Source: Erysipelotrichaceae bacterium (GTDB lineage Bacteria; Bacillota_I; Bacilli_A; Erysipelotrichales; Erysipelotrichaceae). Taken from it: a stretch of DNA of 29,173 nt. The DNA lies in the NCBI GenBank assembly GCA_017405675.1, contig JAFRAB010000045.1:1-29173 (forward strand), given 5' to 3'. A program made the position numbers and the translations under genes. Under the pieces are notes generated by a model, which was given only the letters and a program-made list of their open reading frames with translations, did not search any database and had not been told where the DNA came from. Shown in pieces: positions 1 through 8,579 of the stretch (position 1 is its first letter; the number at the start of each line of letters is the position of its first letter).

Positions 1-141
1 AAAGGCCGTTGACGGCCAGTAACAGTTGAAAACACAAAGTGACTTCGACGCTGGCGAAGAACGGCTTAAGACGTAGGTGAGGGGACAGGAGGCTTATAGC
101 CTCAGAACAAACCACCCGTTTTCACGGGTGGTCATGATTGT
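1..141 (+). mobile_element. Right end of an IS200/IS605-type element (possible tnpB tail and omega-RNA scaffold)
   Basis: The first 22 bases can be read as the last codons of a protein ending K-A-V-D-G-Q-stop, which resembles the VDG-type C-terminus of some TnpB (OrfB) proteins; this is weak evidence because only six residues are visible. After it come two compact hairpins: 89-103 (GAGGC/GCCTC, loop TTATA) and 111-132 (ACCACCCGT/ACGGGTGGT, nine perfect pairs, loop TTTC). In this family the right end folds into a hairpin recognised by TnpA, and the same stretch forms the scaffold of the TnpB guide RNA, with the guide taken from the flanking DNA. The second hairpin has no T tract, so it is a poor terminator. 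The element boundary is probably just past 132, around TCATGATTG. The rest of the element lies outside the window. Confidence 0.5.
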
Positions 142-242
142 TCCTGACAGGAAAAAGAGTAAATTGTTAAGTGTTCATTTTGCTGAAAAGGATGTATTCT
201 AATATTAGATGGAACATGGATAATCATAATATGATGTTTCTT

Positions 243-277
243 TTTCACGGAATCTGTACATGTAGGATTCTGTGAAA
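243..277. promoter_or_regulatory. Palindrome in the kor-suc leader (operator or RNA hairpin)
   Basis: TTTCACGGAATC at 243-254 is mirrored by GATTCTGTGAAA at 266-277, with a single G/A difference that would be a G-U pair in RNA. The spacer itself contains TGTACA. The palindrome ends 31 bases before the ferredoxin start codon. A weak promoter-like pair (TTAGAT at 205, TAATAT at 227) lies just upstream, so the palindrome would sit at or just after the start of transcription, as a repressor operator would. No run of T follows, so a terminator is unlikely. No regulator gene is adjacent. Confidence 0.45.
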
Positions 278-308
278 TATCAGTAGAAAGGTTTCAGGTA
301 GTGGGGGT

Positions 309-503
309 ATGAAAAAACTTATTACTGATACATCCTGGTGTAAAGGCTGCGGTATTTGTGCAGCTTTTTGTCCGAGAGGGGTACTAAAGATCGTCAACGA
401 TAAGGTCTTTGTTGAAAATGAAGAAAACTGTATCAGATGCGGTCAGTGTGAATTAAGATGTCCGGATTACGCTATCTGGCTGGAGGATAAGGATAATGAG
501 TAG
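309..503 (+). CDS. korD: 2-oxoglutarate:ferredoxin oxidoreductase, delta (ferredoxin) subunit
   Basis: This 64-residue protein is a 2[4Fe-4S] ferredoxin. Cysteines 11, 14, 17, 21 and 41, 44, 47, 51 form two CxxCxxCxxxC(P) clusters, and almost nothing else is present. In four-subunit 2-oxoacid:ferredoxin oxidoreductases this subunit carries electrons from the TPP subunit to soluble ferredoxin. It is the first gene of the operon and its last eight bases overlap the start of the alpha subunit gene, so translation is probably coupled. A G-rich stretch just before the ATG may be the ribosome site but is not a classic one. By sequence alone it could equally be VorD or PorD; the 2-oxoglutarate choice rests on the sucCD genes downstream. 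Confidence 0.88.
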   Translation: MKKLITDTSWCKGCGICAAFCPRGVLKIVNDKVFVENEENCIRCGQCELRCPDYAIWLEDKDNE

Positions 504-1617
504 GAAAGTACTTATGCAGGGCAATGAAGCCTGTGTCAAAGGCGCCTTAAAGGCCGGCATGAGATTTTTTGCCGGTTATCCAATCACACCAAGCACGGAG
601 ATAGCTGAGGGATGTGCCGTAGAATTACCAAAAGTAGGCGGTAAGTTCATTCAGATGGAAGATGAGATAGCATCCATGGCTGCAGTTATCGGAGCATCAG
701 TCACCGGAGTAAAGGCTATGACGGCTACTTCCGGACCTGGTTTTTCTCTGAAACAGGAGAATATTGGCTATGCCAGTATGGCTGAAATACCATGCGTGAT
801 CGTTGATGTGCAAAGATCAGGTCCTTCTACAGGATTGCCGACTTCTTCATCACAGGGTGATGTAATGCAGAGCAGATGGGGAACTCATGGTGATCATCCG
901 ATTATTGTTTTATCCCCATCATCTGTATCGGAAACCTATTACCTGGCTATCAGAGCCTTTAATCTGGCCGAAAAATACATGACACCGGTCATTTTCCTGA
1001 TGGATGAAATGATCGGTCATTTAAGGGAAACCGTAGAGATCGATGATAATGTTGAAATCATCTGTCGAAAACAGCCTGATGCTCCTGAAGGAAAATATGA
1101 GGCTTATAAGGGGGAAGATGATCTGGTACCGATACTGTCGGTATTCGGTTCCGGTCATTACTATAATATTACAGGTCTTACTCATAATACCTGGGGTTTT
1201 CCAACGAATAACAGAGCTGTTGCCAATGAACTTAACAGTCGATTGCTGAATAAGATTGAAAGAAACCGCAGCGATATTGAAGCCTGGGATGAGTATCTTA
1301 CAGATGATGCTGAAATACTGATAGTAGCCTATGGCGGCAGTGCCAGAGTCGGTGAAGACGTGGTAGACATACTCAGAAAAAAAAGTATCAGGGCTGGCAT
1401 GTACCGACCGATAACCATCTGGCCGATGGCTGAAGACAGATTAAGAGAATTGTCACAGAGAATAAAGAAGATACTTGTGATTGAGCATAATAACGGACAG
1501 TATCTGCACGAAGTTGAAAGAGTAGTGGCTGATGATGCCAGAGTTGAATTTATAGGAAGAATTAACGGGGCATTCATTCTGCCTGAAGAAGTAACAGAGA
1601 AAGCAGAGGCGATGTAA
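496..1617 (+). CDS. korA: 2-oxoglutarate:ferredoxin oxidoreductase, alpha subunit
   Basis: This 373-residue protein matches the length and motifs of the alpha subunit. A YPITPSTEIAE block lies near residues 29-39, followed by a conserved SGPG..L..E..G.A....P stretch and a VDVQR.GPSTGLPT block. These belong to the pyrimidine-binding fold that pairs with the TPP domain of the beta subunit, and a transketolase-C-like domain forms the last 120 residues. The complex oxidatively decarboxylates a 2-oxoacid with CoA and reduces ferredoxin, in the cytosol. The gene starts inside the ferredoxin gene (ATGAGTAG overlap) and ends directly against the beta subunit ATG. The substrate, 2-oxoglutarate rather than a branched-chain 2-oxoacid, is inferred from the neighbours. 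Confidence 0.9.
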   Translation: MSRKVLMQGNEACVKGALKAGMRFFAGYPITPSTEIAEGCAVELPKVGGKFIQMEDEIASMAAVIGASVTGVKAMTATSGPGFSLKQENIGYASMAEIPCVIVDVQRSGPSTGLPTSSSQGDVMQSRWGTHGDHPIIVLSPSSVSETYYLAIRAFNLAEKYMTPVIFLMDEMIGHLRETVEIDDNVEIICRKQPDAPEGKYEAYKGEDDLVPILSVFGSGHYYNITGLTHNTWGFPTNNRAVANELNSRLLNKIERNRSDIEAWDEYLTDDAEILIVAYGGSARVGEDVVDILRKKSIRAGMYRPITIWPMAEDRLRELSQRIKKILVIEHNNGQYLHEVERVVADDARVEFIGRINGAFILPEEVTEKAEAM

Positions 1618-2436
1618 ATGCCGGCTAAACTGATTGAAAGAGAAATGAGAACGGAGAATCTTCCGCATATCTGGTGTCCGGGCTGCAGTCACGGCAGTGT
1701 AATGAGAGCACTGTGTCAGGCTATTGAAAATGTAGGTCTGGAAAGAAGAAATACCATCATTGTTTCAGGAATAGGCTGTTCCAGCCGTGCTGTTGGTTAT
1801 CTGAATTTTGATACCATTCATACAACTCACGGCAGAGCGCTGGCTTTTGCGACCGGTATCAAACTGGCTAAGCCTGAGCTGAATGTCATAGTACTTACCG
1901 GAGACGGTGACATATCTGCCATAGGTGGAAATCATCTCATACACGCCTGCCGCAGAAACATCGGAGTAACATGTATTGTTCTGAATAATAATATCTATGG
2001 CATGACTGGTGGGCAGTACTCACCGACAACGCCATCAGGCGATTATGCCACAACTGCTCCTTACGGTAATATAGACAGAGATTTTGACATACCTCTGCTG
2101 GCTAAATCAGCCGGGGCAACCTTTACTGCCCGTGTTACGGCATATGGCATAAATGAAGCCATAAAGGTCATGGAAAAAGCCATAAAGCATAAAGGTTTCT
2201 CCGTGGTTGATGTAGCCTCAATATGTCCAAGCTATTATGGGCGTAAGAATAAAAAAGGCGATGCCGTAAAAATGCTGCAGTGGCAGAAAGAAAACAGCAT
2301 ACCTGTTAAGGCAGCTGAAAAAATGAGTACGGCACAGCTGAAGGGTAAGATCATTACAGGTATCTTTAATGATGATCAGTATCCTGAATATACTGAAGAG
2401 TATGAGAAAATCATAGAAAAGGCTGGAGGAAGATGA
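1618..2436 (+). CDS. korB: 2-oxoglutarate:ferredoxin oxidoreductase, beta (TPP) subunit
   Basis: This 272-residue protein has the TPP-binding signature: GDGD at residues 95-98 followed by NNN at 123-125, which hold the magnesium and diphosphate. The N-terminal WCPGCSHG (19-26) and GIGCSS (51-56) motifs supply cysteines typical of this subunit, which carries a [4Fe-4S] cluster. It catalyses decarboxylation of the 2-oxoacid and passes electrons to the delta subunit. The ATG follows the alpha stop codon without a gap, and the end overlaps or abuts the gamma gene. Length and motif order are normal for the family. Confidence 0.9.
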   Translation: MPAKLIEREMRTENLPHIWCPGCSHGSVMRALCQAIENVGLERRNTIIVSGIGCSSRAVGYLNFDTIHTTHGRALAFATGIKLAKPELNVIVLTGDGDISAIGGNHLIHACRRNIGVTCIVLNNNIYGMTGGQYSPTTPSGDYATTAPYGNIDRDFDIPLLAKSAGATFTARVTAYGINEAIKVMEKAIKHKGFSVVDVASICPSYYGRKNKKGDAVKMLQWQKENSIPVKAAEKMSTAQLKGKIITGIFNDDQYPEYTEEYEKIIEKAGGR

Positions 2437-2438
2437 TT

Positions 2439-2975
2439 ATGGAAAGAATGGAGATACGCTTAGCCGGAACCGGCGGACAGGGTGTCATTCTGGCATCCAT
2501 AATACTGGCTGAAGCCGCAGTTAATGCCGGCAGATATGCCTGCCAGACGCAGAGTTACGGGCCTGAAGCCAGAGGCGGAGCCTGTAAGGCTGAGGCCATA
2601 ATATCTGACAGTAAAATATCATACCCGGAAGTAAGTGATCCGGGCTTTGTACTGGTACTGACACGGAAGGCTGCTGAGAAATATGTCAGGAATCTGAAAG
2701 ATGATGCCATTGTAGTGGTAGATTCCCGAGTTGAAATACCGAAAGAAGCCGAAAACTATAAGGTATATCATCTGCCGATACTGGATACAGCTGAGTATAA
2801 AGTAGGTAAAGCAGTAACAGCGAACATTGTTGCGGTTGGAGTTATCAACCGCATACTGGGAATATGTTCCTTTGAGGAACTGGCTGAGACAGTCAGAAAC
2901 AGGATTCCTAAAGGCACGGAAGAGTTTAATCTTAAGGCTCTTAATGCAGGTAATGAAATGGATCTGGGAGGTTAA
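2439..2975 (+). CDS. korC: 2-oxoglutarate:ferredoxin oxidoreductase, gamma subunit
   Basis: This protein of about 178 residues begins with M-E-R-M-E-I-R-L-A and then GTGGQGV, the hallmark of the gamma domain, followed by SYGPEARGG, which is also characteristic. The gamma domain contributes to CoA binding in the complex. The ATG at 2433 overlaps the beta gene but lies only three bases after the GGAGG at 2425-2429; the ATG at 2439 has nine bases of spacing and is preferred. The stop codon is directly followed by the sucC start, and the last codons of this gene (GGGAGG) double as the sucC ribosome site. Confidence 0.88.
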   Translation: MERMEIRLAGTGGQGVILASIILAEAAVNAGRYACQTQSYGPEARGGACKAEAIISDSKISYPEVSDPGFVLVLTRKAAEKYVRNLKDDAIVVVDSRVEIPKEAENYKVYHLPILDTAEYKVGKAVTANIVAVGVINRILGICSFEELAETVRNRIPKGTEEFNLKALNAGNEMDLGG

Positions 2976-2976
2976 C

Positions 2977-4137
2977 ATGAACATACATGAATATCAGGCC
3001 CGAGAACTGTTCAGACAGTATGGCATACCTGTGTCAGCCGGCGAAATGGCTGAAAGTGTACGGCAGTCTGTTGAAATAGCGAACAGAATTGATCCTCCAT
3101 ATATTCTGAAGGCACAGATACATTCCGGCGGCCGTGGCAAGGCCGGAGGAGTAAAGATTGCTGAAAACCTGGAAGAAGCAGAAAGGATGGCTTCAGAACT
3201 GTTCGGCAAAAAACTGATAACCAGACAGACGGGACCGCAGGGTAAGACAGTACGAAAAATACTGGTAGCTGAAGCTGTACAGATAAATGAAGAATATTAT
3301 GTTGCAGTCTCTGTTGACCGCAGTGCCGGACAGATCGTTCTGCTGGGTTGCAGAGATGGCGGGGTTGAGATTGAAGAGATTGCCCGGTCTGCACCGGGAA
3401 AAATAGTAAAAACCGGTTTCTCACTGAAAACAGGACTTAAGGATTATCACGTCAGATATTTCCTGGACAGGATGGGATTGCCGTATTCAAAGGAACTGGC
3501 TGGTATCATTGCAGGAATGGTAAAACTGTTTATCGATAAGGACTGTTCATTGGTTGAGATAAACCCATTGGCATTGACTTCCAAGGGGTATATGGCGGTT
3601 GATGCCAAAATCAACTTTGATGACAACGCCTTATACCGTCATCCGGATATAGAAATACTCAGGGATCCGGATGAAGAAGATCCATATGAAATGCAGGCCA
3701 AACAGGCTGGTTTAAGCTACATCTCAATTGGCGGCAATATCGGCTGCATGGTAAATGGGGCAGGACTGGCGATGGCAACAATGGATCTGATTCAGTCACT
3801 GGGAGCCAGACCAGCTAATTTCCTGGATGTTGGCGGAACAGCTACGGTTGAAAGAGTGACAAAGGCCTTTGAAATAATCATGTCCGATCCGGAAGTAAAA
3901 ATCATACTTGTTAACATTTTCGGCGGCATTGTCAGATGTGATGTAATTGCCCAGGGCATAGTGGAAGCTGTTAAGGTAACAGATTTAAAGGTTCCGGTCG
4001 TTGTCAGGTTTGAAGGTTCAAACATGGAAGCAGCCAGGGAAATAATCAGAGATTCGCAGATGCATATTATTTCAGCTGATTCACTGGGAGAAGCAGCCCG
4101 CTACTGCGCAGAGTATGTCAGTAAGGAGGTGCGGTAA
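2977..4137 (+). CDS. sucC: Succinyl-CoA synthetase (ADP/GDP-forming), beta subunit
   Basis: This 386-residue protein starts [11 protein letters not shown], the classic N-terminus of SucC, and has the usual length. The N-terminal half is an ATP-grasp domain ([15 protein letters not shown] near residues 45-60, EINPL near 190-195). The C-terminal half contains the GGxA..ER...AF and [10 protein letters not shown] blocks of the CoA-ligase fold. With SucD it converts succinyl-CoA, ADP or GDP and phosphate to succinate, CoA and nucleoside triphosphate. The frame is open further upstream, but this ATG has GGGAGG at ideal spacing and gives the family N-terminus. The stop codon overlaps the sucD start by one base. 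Confidence 0.93.
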   Translation: MNIHEYQARELFRQYGIPVSAGEMAESVRQSVEIANRIDPPYILKAQIHSGGRGKAGGVKIAENLEEAERMASELFGKKLITRQTGPQGKTVRKILVAEAVQINEEYYVAVSVDRSAGQIVLLGCRDGGVEIEEIARSAPGKIVKTGFSLKTGLKDYHVRYFLDRMGLPYSKELAGIIAGMVKLFIDKDCSLVEINPLALTSKGYMAVDAKINFDDNALYRHPDIEILRDPDEEDPYEMQAKQAGLSYISIGGNIGCMVNGAGLAMATMDLIQSLGARPANFLDVGGTATVERVTKAFEIIMSDPEVKIILVNIFGGIVRCDVIAQGIVEAVKVTDLKVPVVVRFEGSNMEAAREIIRDSQMHIISADSLGEAARYCAEYVSKEVR

Positions 4138-5036
4138 TGAGTATTCTTATTAATTCCGATACCAGAGTGATCGTTCAGGGAATTACAGGATCACAGGGGA
4201 AACTGCATACGGAAAAGATGCTGGAGTATGGCACGAAAGTTGTAGCAGGGGTAACTCCGGGAAAAAGCGGACAGAGTGTGCTGGATGTTCCGGTATTCAA
4301 TACCGTCCGCGAAGCCAGGGAAAAAACTGGCGCAGATGCATCAGTGATATTTGTTCCTCCTAAGTTTGCGGCTGATTCCATCATGGAAGCCGTTGAAGCA
4401 GGCATCAGGCTTGTGGTATGCATTACTGAAGGCATACCGGTTCTTGATATGCTGAAGGTAAGAGACTGCATTAAAGGAACTGATACAGTTCTGATCGGGC
4501 CTAACTGTCCGGGTCTGACCAGCGTGGAACAGTGCAAGATCGGCATAATGCCGGGATATATTCATAAAAAAGGTCATGTCGGTGTTGTTTCCAAGTCGGG
4601 AACACTGACTTATGAATCAGCAGCTCAGCTTACGGCTCTGGGAATCGGACAGAGTACATGCTTAGGCATAGGCGGGGATCCGATAAAGTGTTTTGCCTTT
4701 GAGGATGCTCTGAAACTGTTTGAAGAAGACGATGATACACTGGGTGTTCTGCTGGTAGGAGAAATCGGCGGTAATGAGGAAGAAAAAGCCGCAGAAATGA
4801 TCAGAAGTGGTCGTTTCAGCAAGCCGGTAGCTGCATTTATTTCCGGTTCAACTGCTCCTGCAGGCAAGAGAATGGGGCATGCCGGGGCTATTATTTCCGG
4901 TAATACAGGAACCGCAGAAGGTAAGAAACATGCTCTGAGAGAGGCCGGTGTGACTGTGGCAGAGACTCCTGATAAAATAGGAGAAGCCATGAAGCAGGCT
5001 CTTGAAAAAAGGGGAATTCTGCGGGAATGCATGTAA
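4137..5036 (+). CDS. sucD: Succinyl-CoA synthetase, alpha subunit
   Basis: This 299-residue protein has the SucD layout: an N-terminal CoA-binding Rossmann domain ([15 protein letters not shown] near residues 13-31), IGPNCPG, and the active-site histidine near residue 248 in [11 protein letters not shown]. That histidine is phosphorylated during the reaction. The gene overlaps sucC by one base (TAATGA), so the two subunits are translationally coupled. It is the last gene of the kor-suc operon and is followed at 5061 by an intrinsic terminator. The pairing of KorDABC with SucCD makes 2-oxoglutarate a source of reduced ferredoxin plus one ATP or GTP, or, run in reverse, a route for fixing CO2 onto succinyl-CoA. 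Confidence 0.93.
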   Translation: MSILINSDTRVIVQGITGSQGKLHTEKMLEYGTKVVAGVTPGKSGQSVLDVPVFNTVREAREKTGADASVIFVPPKFAADSIMEAVEAGIRLVVCITEGIPVLDMLKVRDCIKGTDTVLIGPNCPGLTSVEQCKIGIMPGYIHKKGHVGVVSKSGTLTYESAAQLTALGIGQSTCLGIGGDPIKCFAFEDALKLFEEDDDTLGVLLVGEIGGNEEEKAAEMIRSGRFSKPVAAFISGSTAPAGKRMGHAGAIISGNTGTAEGKKHALREAGVTVAETPDKIGEAMKQALEKRGILRECM

Positions 5037-5060
5037 GCTAAACGTTAGAAAAGCACAATA

Positions 5061-5085
5061 AAACTCCGGTTATCCGGAGTTTTTG
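5061..5085. terminator. Bidirectional terminator between sucD and the MFS permease
   Basis: ACTCCGG at 5063-5069 pairs with CCGGAGT at 5074-5080 around a TTAT loop. Runs of T follow on the plus strand and runs of A precede it, so it can serve both sucD (+) and the permease gene (-), which end on either side. Confidence 0.88.
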
Positions 5086-5091
5086 TAATGA

Positions 5092-6363
5092 CTATTTGTT
5101 TAATTTCTTCTGCTTGTCTGATAACTTCAGGAAGATGAAGCCTAAGGCGAAGAATATTGATAACAGAGCTACGGCAATGTTAATTGAACCGCCAGCCAGT
5201 TTTACCCAGGCAATTACGGCTGAACCGAGGAATGAAGCACCCTTTGAGAAGATATCATAAATACCGAAGTACTCACCTGAGTTTTCAGCAGGAATGATCT
5301 TTGAATAGTAGCTTCTTGATAATGACTGAATAGAGCCCTGGAAGCAGCCTACGCCAAACGCCAGGATAGCGAAGTCAAGCAGTGTATGCAGGAACAGAGC
5401 ATAGAGACATACGCAGAAGTAGCCTACGATGCAGATCAGGATAAGAGTTACTGTATCGTATTTTTTAGAAAGTCTGGCAAATACCAGAGAACCGCCGAAG
5501 GCAACAACCTGAGTAGCCAGCAGGAATACGACCTGACCAACTGTCGGCAGACCGAGATCTGTACCGATATTGATGCAGTTATCAATGATAGTGCCGACAC
5601 CGTCGATGTACAGGAAGAAAGCAATTAAGAATAATAATACCTTCTTGTCGTTGATGAATATTCTCTTTAAGGTTCCGCCGATCTTGGCAAATACTCTGCC
5701 GATCTCGCCCTTTGTAGCTTCAACGTAGTTGCGCTGTTTGTAGTTCTTCAGTAATGGAACGGTAACCATGTACCACCATAAGCCGGTAACACTGAAACCG
5801 ATAATCTTACCAACAGATGGTGAGAACAGCATCAGAGATTCGCTTAAGCCGCCAGACAGAATGTAGGCAACCATGGCAACAATGAACGGAATGCATGAGC
5901 CGATGTAGCCCCAGGCATAACCGTATGATGATACCTCGTCCATTCTTTCCTCAGTGGTAACGTCATTGAGCATTGAGTCATAGAACGTCAGTGATGCTGA
6001 GTAGAAAATCTTTGACAGAACGTGGATTACGATGAAGGCAACCCAGGTGGTTGCGAAACCGTTAAGGATACAGCCAATGACACCTAAGGCAACAGCAGTA
6101 TTGAAGAAAATCTTCTTTCTGTCCTTGTGGTCAGCTATGGCACCGCAGACAGGACCTACAAAGGCAACGACTACGGTTACGATTGAAACTGCGATTGAGT
6201 AGTAGGCTGTAGCCTGGTCACCGGTTATCTGACCGGGACCGTTTCCGATAGCCAGGTCCTTAAACCAGATAGGAATCAGGGAACATGCCAGCATGGTAAA
6301 AGCTGAGTTACCTACGTCATACAGAACCCATGACTTTTCTTCTTTGGTCAAACCTTTAAACAT
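5092..6363 (-). CDS. UMF1-type MFS permease (Atg22-like)
   Basis: This 423-residue membrane protein has about twelve hydrophobic segments. The opening KSWVLYDVGNSAF and the ADHKDRKK loop after the second or third helix are typical of the UMF1/Atg22-like branch of the major facilitator superfamily. Members are related to vacuolar amino-acid effluxers in fungi, but bacterial substrates are generally unknown, so none is assigned. The start is preceded by AAAGGAGA at good spacing. It is a single-gene unit, divergent from the phosphodiester glycosidase gene across 145 bases and converging on sucD. Confidence 0.82.
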   Translation of the reverse strand: MFKGLTKEEKSWVLYDVGNSAFTMLACSLIPIWFKDLAIGNGPGQITGDQATAYYSIAVSIVTVVVAFVGPVCGAIADHKDRKKIFFNTAVALGVIGCILNGFATTWVAFIVIHVLSKIFYSASLTFYDSMLNDVTTEERMDEVSSYGYAWGYIGSCIPFIVAMVAYILSGGLSESLMLFSPSVGKIIGFSVTGLWWYMVTVPLLKNYKQRNYVEATKGEIGRVFAKIGGTLKRIFINDKKVLLFLIAFFLYIDGVGTIIDNCINIGTDLGLPTVGQVVFLLATQVVAFGGSLVFARLSKKYDTVTLILICIVGYFCVCLYALFLHTLLDFAILAFGVGCFQGSIQSLSRSYYSKIIPAENSGEYFGIYDIFSKGASFLGSAVIAWVKLAGGSINIAVALLSIFFALGFIFLKLSDKQKKLNK

Positions 6364-6508
6364 ATGATTCTCCTTTATTATCTATCATAATTTATCACTG
6401 AATACATTTTATCATAATTAAATATGTATATGCACTCATTTTTCACAGCGCTGAAATGGAGAAAAACTCTCTTTCTATACTGATAAAACCGGTTGTGATA
6501 AACTGTAA

Positions 6509-7852
6509 ATGATGAAATCAGTTATTAAGAAATACATGTATTCCAATACTGGAGATATTCAGAAAGTGCAGCTCATCAGATGGGATAACTGGGATGATCT
6601 GTTTTTCATGCATCCTGACTACAGTGAGGAAGCCTTCATAAATCTGGGAACATTCTATAAAAACGTATTTGCAAGAAAATATGCCAATTTCTATGGTAAA
6701 AGCATTCTGTTCAAGCTGCCTGATAATCTGGAATCGGAGATACCGATGTATGACAGTGAATACGGTCATATGCTGGATATGCTGGTGGCTGCTAATGTGG
6801 CTTTGCGAAAGCATTCAAAATACTTCGACGGGGCAGTCAGGATCACGGAAGAAAAGGCACGTAAGTTGTATGGTGAACTGACAAGAAAGAACTGTCTGCA
6901 GATAGCTAACGGCAATCTGCCGTTTGTGGATTTCATGCCTGTCTCCAATAGCTTCGGTTTTATCAGCAAGGATCTTAATAATGCCAGAGTAAAGGTAAAT
7001 TCCTCATTTTTCATCATGGATCGTTTCGACTGCAGCACGGGTTATGATGTCATAGGAACACCGGTGGGCTTATGCGTAAAAAACGGCATTGTGGAAAATC
7101 CGCCGTTATTTAACCGTGAAGTGCTGCTGGTTGATGAAGATTACAGGGTTCATGTTACCAGGATCACTCTGAGCGATCTGGAAATACAGATTGACAATAC
7201 ACTGTATGCGGATGGCGAGAACTGTAAAATATATTCACGTCCTGAATATAGGAAAACACCGACTGGCGGTTTTGACATTGTTGTGGTCGGGAATAATGTA
7301 GTAGCGTATAAGGAAGACGGCAATACTCATATTCCAAGTGCCGGATTTGTCATGAAGCTTCCGGAAAAAACGGTTATTCACCGCAGACAGGTAATATACA
7401 GAGGCCTGGAAAAAGTCAGATTTGCCTTGCAGGTTGGCAACAGCGTCATGGTAGACGGTGTAAAAACAGACAGATTCATTTCCCGTTTCCATAACTTTCT
7501 GAACATCGGAACAGTTACATATCCTCCAAATATATACCCGCACAATTATCAGAAGGACAGGGCTCCCCGTATTGTTTTAGGTGCCGATAAGGAAAACAAG
7601 CCGCTGCTGTTATGGTTTGAAGGAGCCGGTAAGTTTGGATATGTACAGGGAGAGGACAGTTGCGGGGCTTCACTTTCGGAAGTTGTGGACATCTGTGAAT
7701 CACTGGGGGTATATAACGGCATTAACCTGGATGGGGGCGGCAGTGCCCAGATCATGATAAACGGACAAAGAAAACTGAAGATTTCTGACCGCAATCCTGA
7801 TGATTACACTGAAATAGAAAGAGCAGTACCGATAGGTTTATACGTAAAATAA
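6509..7852 (+). CDS. Phosphodiester glycosidase family protein (NAGPA-like domain), cytosolic
   Basis: The C-terminal 220 residues of this 447-residue protein carry the NAGPA-type domain: a PRIVLGADK..PLLLWFEGA stretch and the signature N-L-D-G-G-G-S-A with Asp near residue 408. The domain is related to the mammalian enzyme that removes N-acetylglucosamine from mannose-6-phosphate diesters; bacterial members hydrolyse sugar phosphodiesters. There is no signal peptide or membrane helix, so it should act in the cytosol, unlike many exported members. The N-terminal 220 residues match no family I recognise. Two ATGs lie at 6509 and 6512 with no clear Shine-Dalgarno site. A strong palindromic terminator follows. 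Confidence 0.75.
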   Translation: MMKSVIKKYMYSNTGDIQKVQLIRWDNWDDLFFMHPDYSEEAFINLGTFYKNVFARKYANFYGKSILFKLPDNLESEIPMYDSEYGHMLDMLVAANVALRKHSKYFDGAVRITEEKARKLYGELTRKNCLQIANGNLPFVDFMPVSNSFGFISKDLNNARVKVNSSFFIMDRFDCSTGYDVIGTPVGLCVKNGIVENPPLFNREVLLVDEDYRVHVTRITLSDLEIQIDNTLYADGENCKIYSRPEYRKTPTGGFDIVVVGNNVVAYKEDGNTHIPSAGFVMKLPEKTVIHRRQVIYRGLEKVRFALQVGNSVMVDGVKTDRFISRFHNFLNIGTVTYPPNIYPHNYQKDRAPRIVLGADKENKPLLLWFEGAGKFGYVQGEDSCGASLSEVVDICESLGVYNGINLDGGGSAQIMINGQRKLKISDRNPDDYTEIERAVPIGLYVK

Positions 7853-7880
7853 AAGTCAGTTAGTTAACTAACTGGCTTTT
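7851..7880. terminator. Palindromic bidirectional terminator
   Basis: AAAAGTCAGTTAGTT and AACTAACTGGCTTTT form a 30-base near-perfect palindrome with one G-U position. It covers the ends of both convergent genes: the glycosidase stop codon at 7850-7852 and the YigZ stop codon at 7864-7866. A/T runs on both outer sides fit use in both directions. It has no unpaired loop in the perfect form, so the innermost pairs would open in RNA. Confidence 0.75.
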
Positions 7881-8502
7881 CTATAATTACATTTTCAATT
7901 AATTCCGGTCTGGCTGAACCGTTTGAGATTTCCTGTATCTGCCGGGTCAGATCTTTTTCTGACATATAGGTAAATGTTACCTGTTCATCATACTGTCTGT
8001 CTTTGATTTCCGCTTCCTTCCGCAGAAGCATTTCCATGCGGTTTATGAGGTCATAAGACACTGATACGGTATATAATCCGGCTTCAACGGGAAGTGTCAG
8101 AACGGCCTTTTCTATGGCTGCCAGCGTACTCTGCTGGTAAGCTTTTACCAGCCCTCCGGTTCCCAACAGTGTACCTCCGAAGTAACGGACGACGATCATG
8201 ACGACATTGTTAAGATCCTTATGTCTGAGACATTCAAGCATCGGCAGACCGGCTGTACCTGAAGGCTCTCCGTCATCATTGGAACGCTGAATGTTATCGA
8301 ATATCATGGCTGTACAGTAATGAGTGGCGTTAGGATATCTTTTTCTGACATCACTCAGTAACTCCTTGGCTTCTTCAATGGAGGAAGCAGGAGTAAGAAT
8401 TCCAAAGAACTTGGATTTCTTTATTTCTATCTCGCTTATTACTTCAGATCTTATGTGGAACATATACACATTATACATTAAAAACGGTTCATTCGGAGGC
8501 AT
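7864..8502 (-). CDS. YigZ/IMPACT (UPF0029) family protein
   Basis: The frame encodes 212 residues. The family signatures are clear: EIKKSKF near the start, DDGEPSGTAG, and VVRYFGGTLLGTGGLVKAY. YigZ has an N-terminal IMPACT domain that resembles ribosome-factor domain IV folds, and a small C-terminal domain (DUF1949). Its cellular role is not established, though the eukaryotic homologue regulates Gcn2. Starts are possible at 8502 (AAGAGAG upstream) or at the internal Met codons near 8478 and 8463; the last gives the usual family N-terminus and lies just after a TATAAT, so a leaderless message is possible. It converges with the upstream glycosidase gene. Confidence 0.85.
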   Translation of the reverse strand: MPPNEPFLMYNVYMFHIRSEVISEIEIKKSKFFGILTPASSIEEAKELLSDVRKRYPNATHYCTAMIFDNIQRSNDDGEPSGTAGLPMLECLRHKDLNNVVMIVVRYFGGTLLGTGGLVKAYQQSTLAAIEKAVLTLPVEAGLYTVSVSYDLINRMEMLLRKEAEIKDRQYDEQVTFTYMSEKDLTRQIQEISNGSARPELIENVIIEKPVS

Positions 8503-8579
8503 TTACAACTCTCTTTTGGAGTGAAAAATAACATTCAGAATAGCTGAAAAAATTTTTTGGAAAAATGTTAAAAAAGTAC

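Noticed and set aside
1043..1249. Short frames inside korA, sucC, bglP and other large genes, on both strands
   Set aside because: They lie fully inside strongly supported genes, lack ribosome sites and show no recognisable motif.
6440..6456. CAGCGCTG palindrome between the divergent UMF1 and glycosidase genes
   Set aside because: Eight bases of palindrome with weak outer pairing are too short to support an operator on sequence alone.
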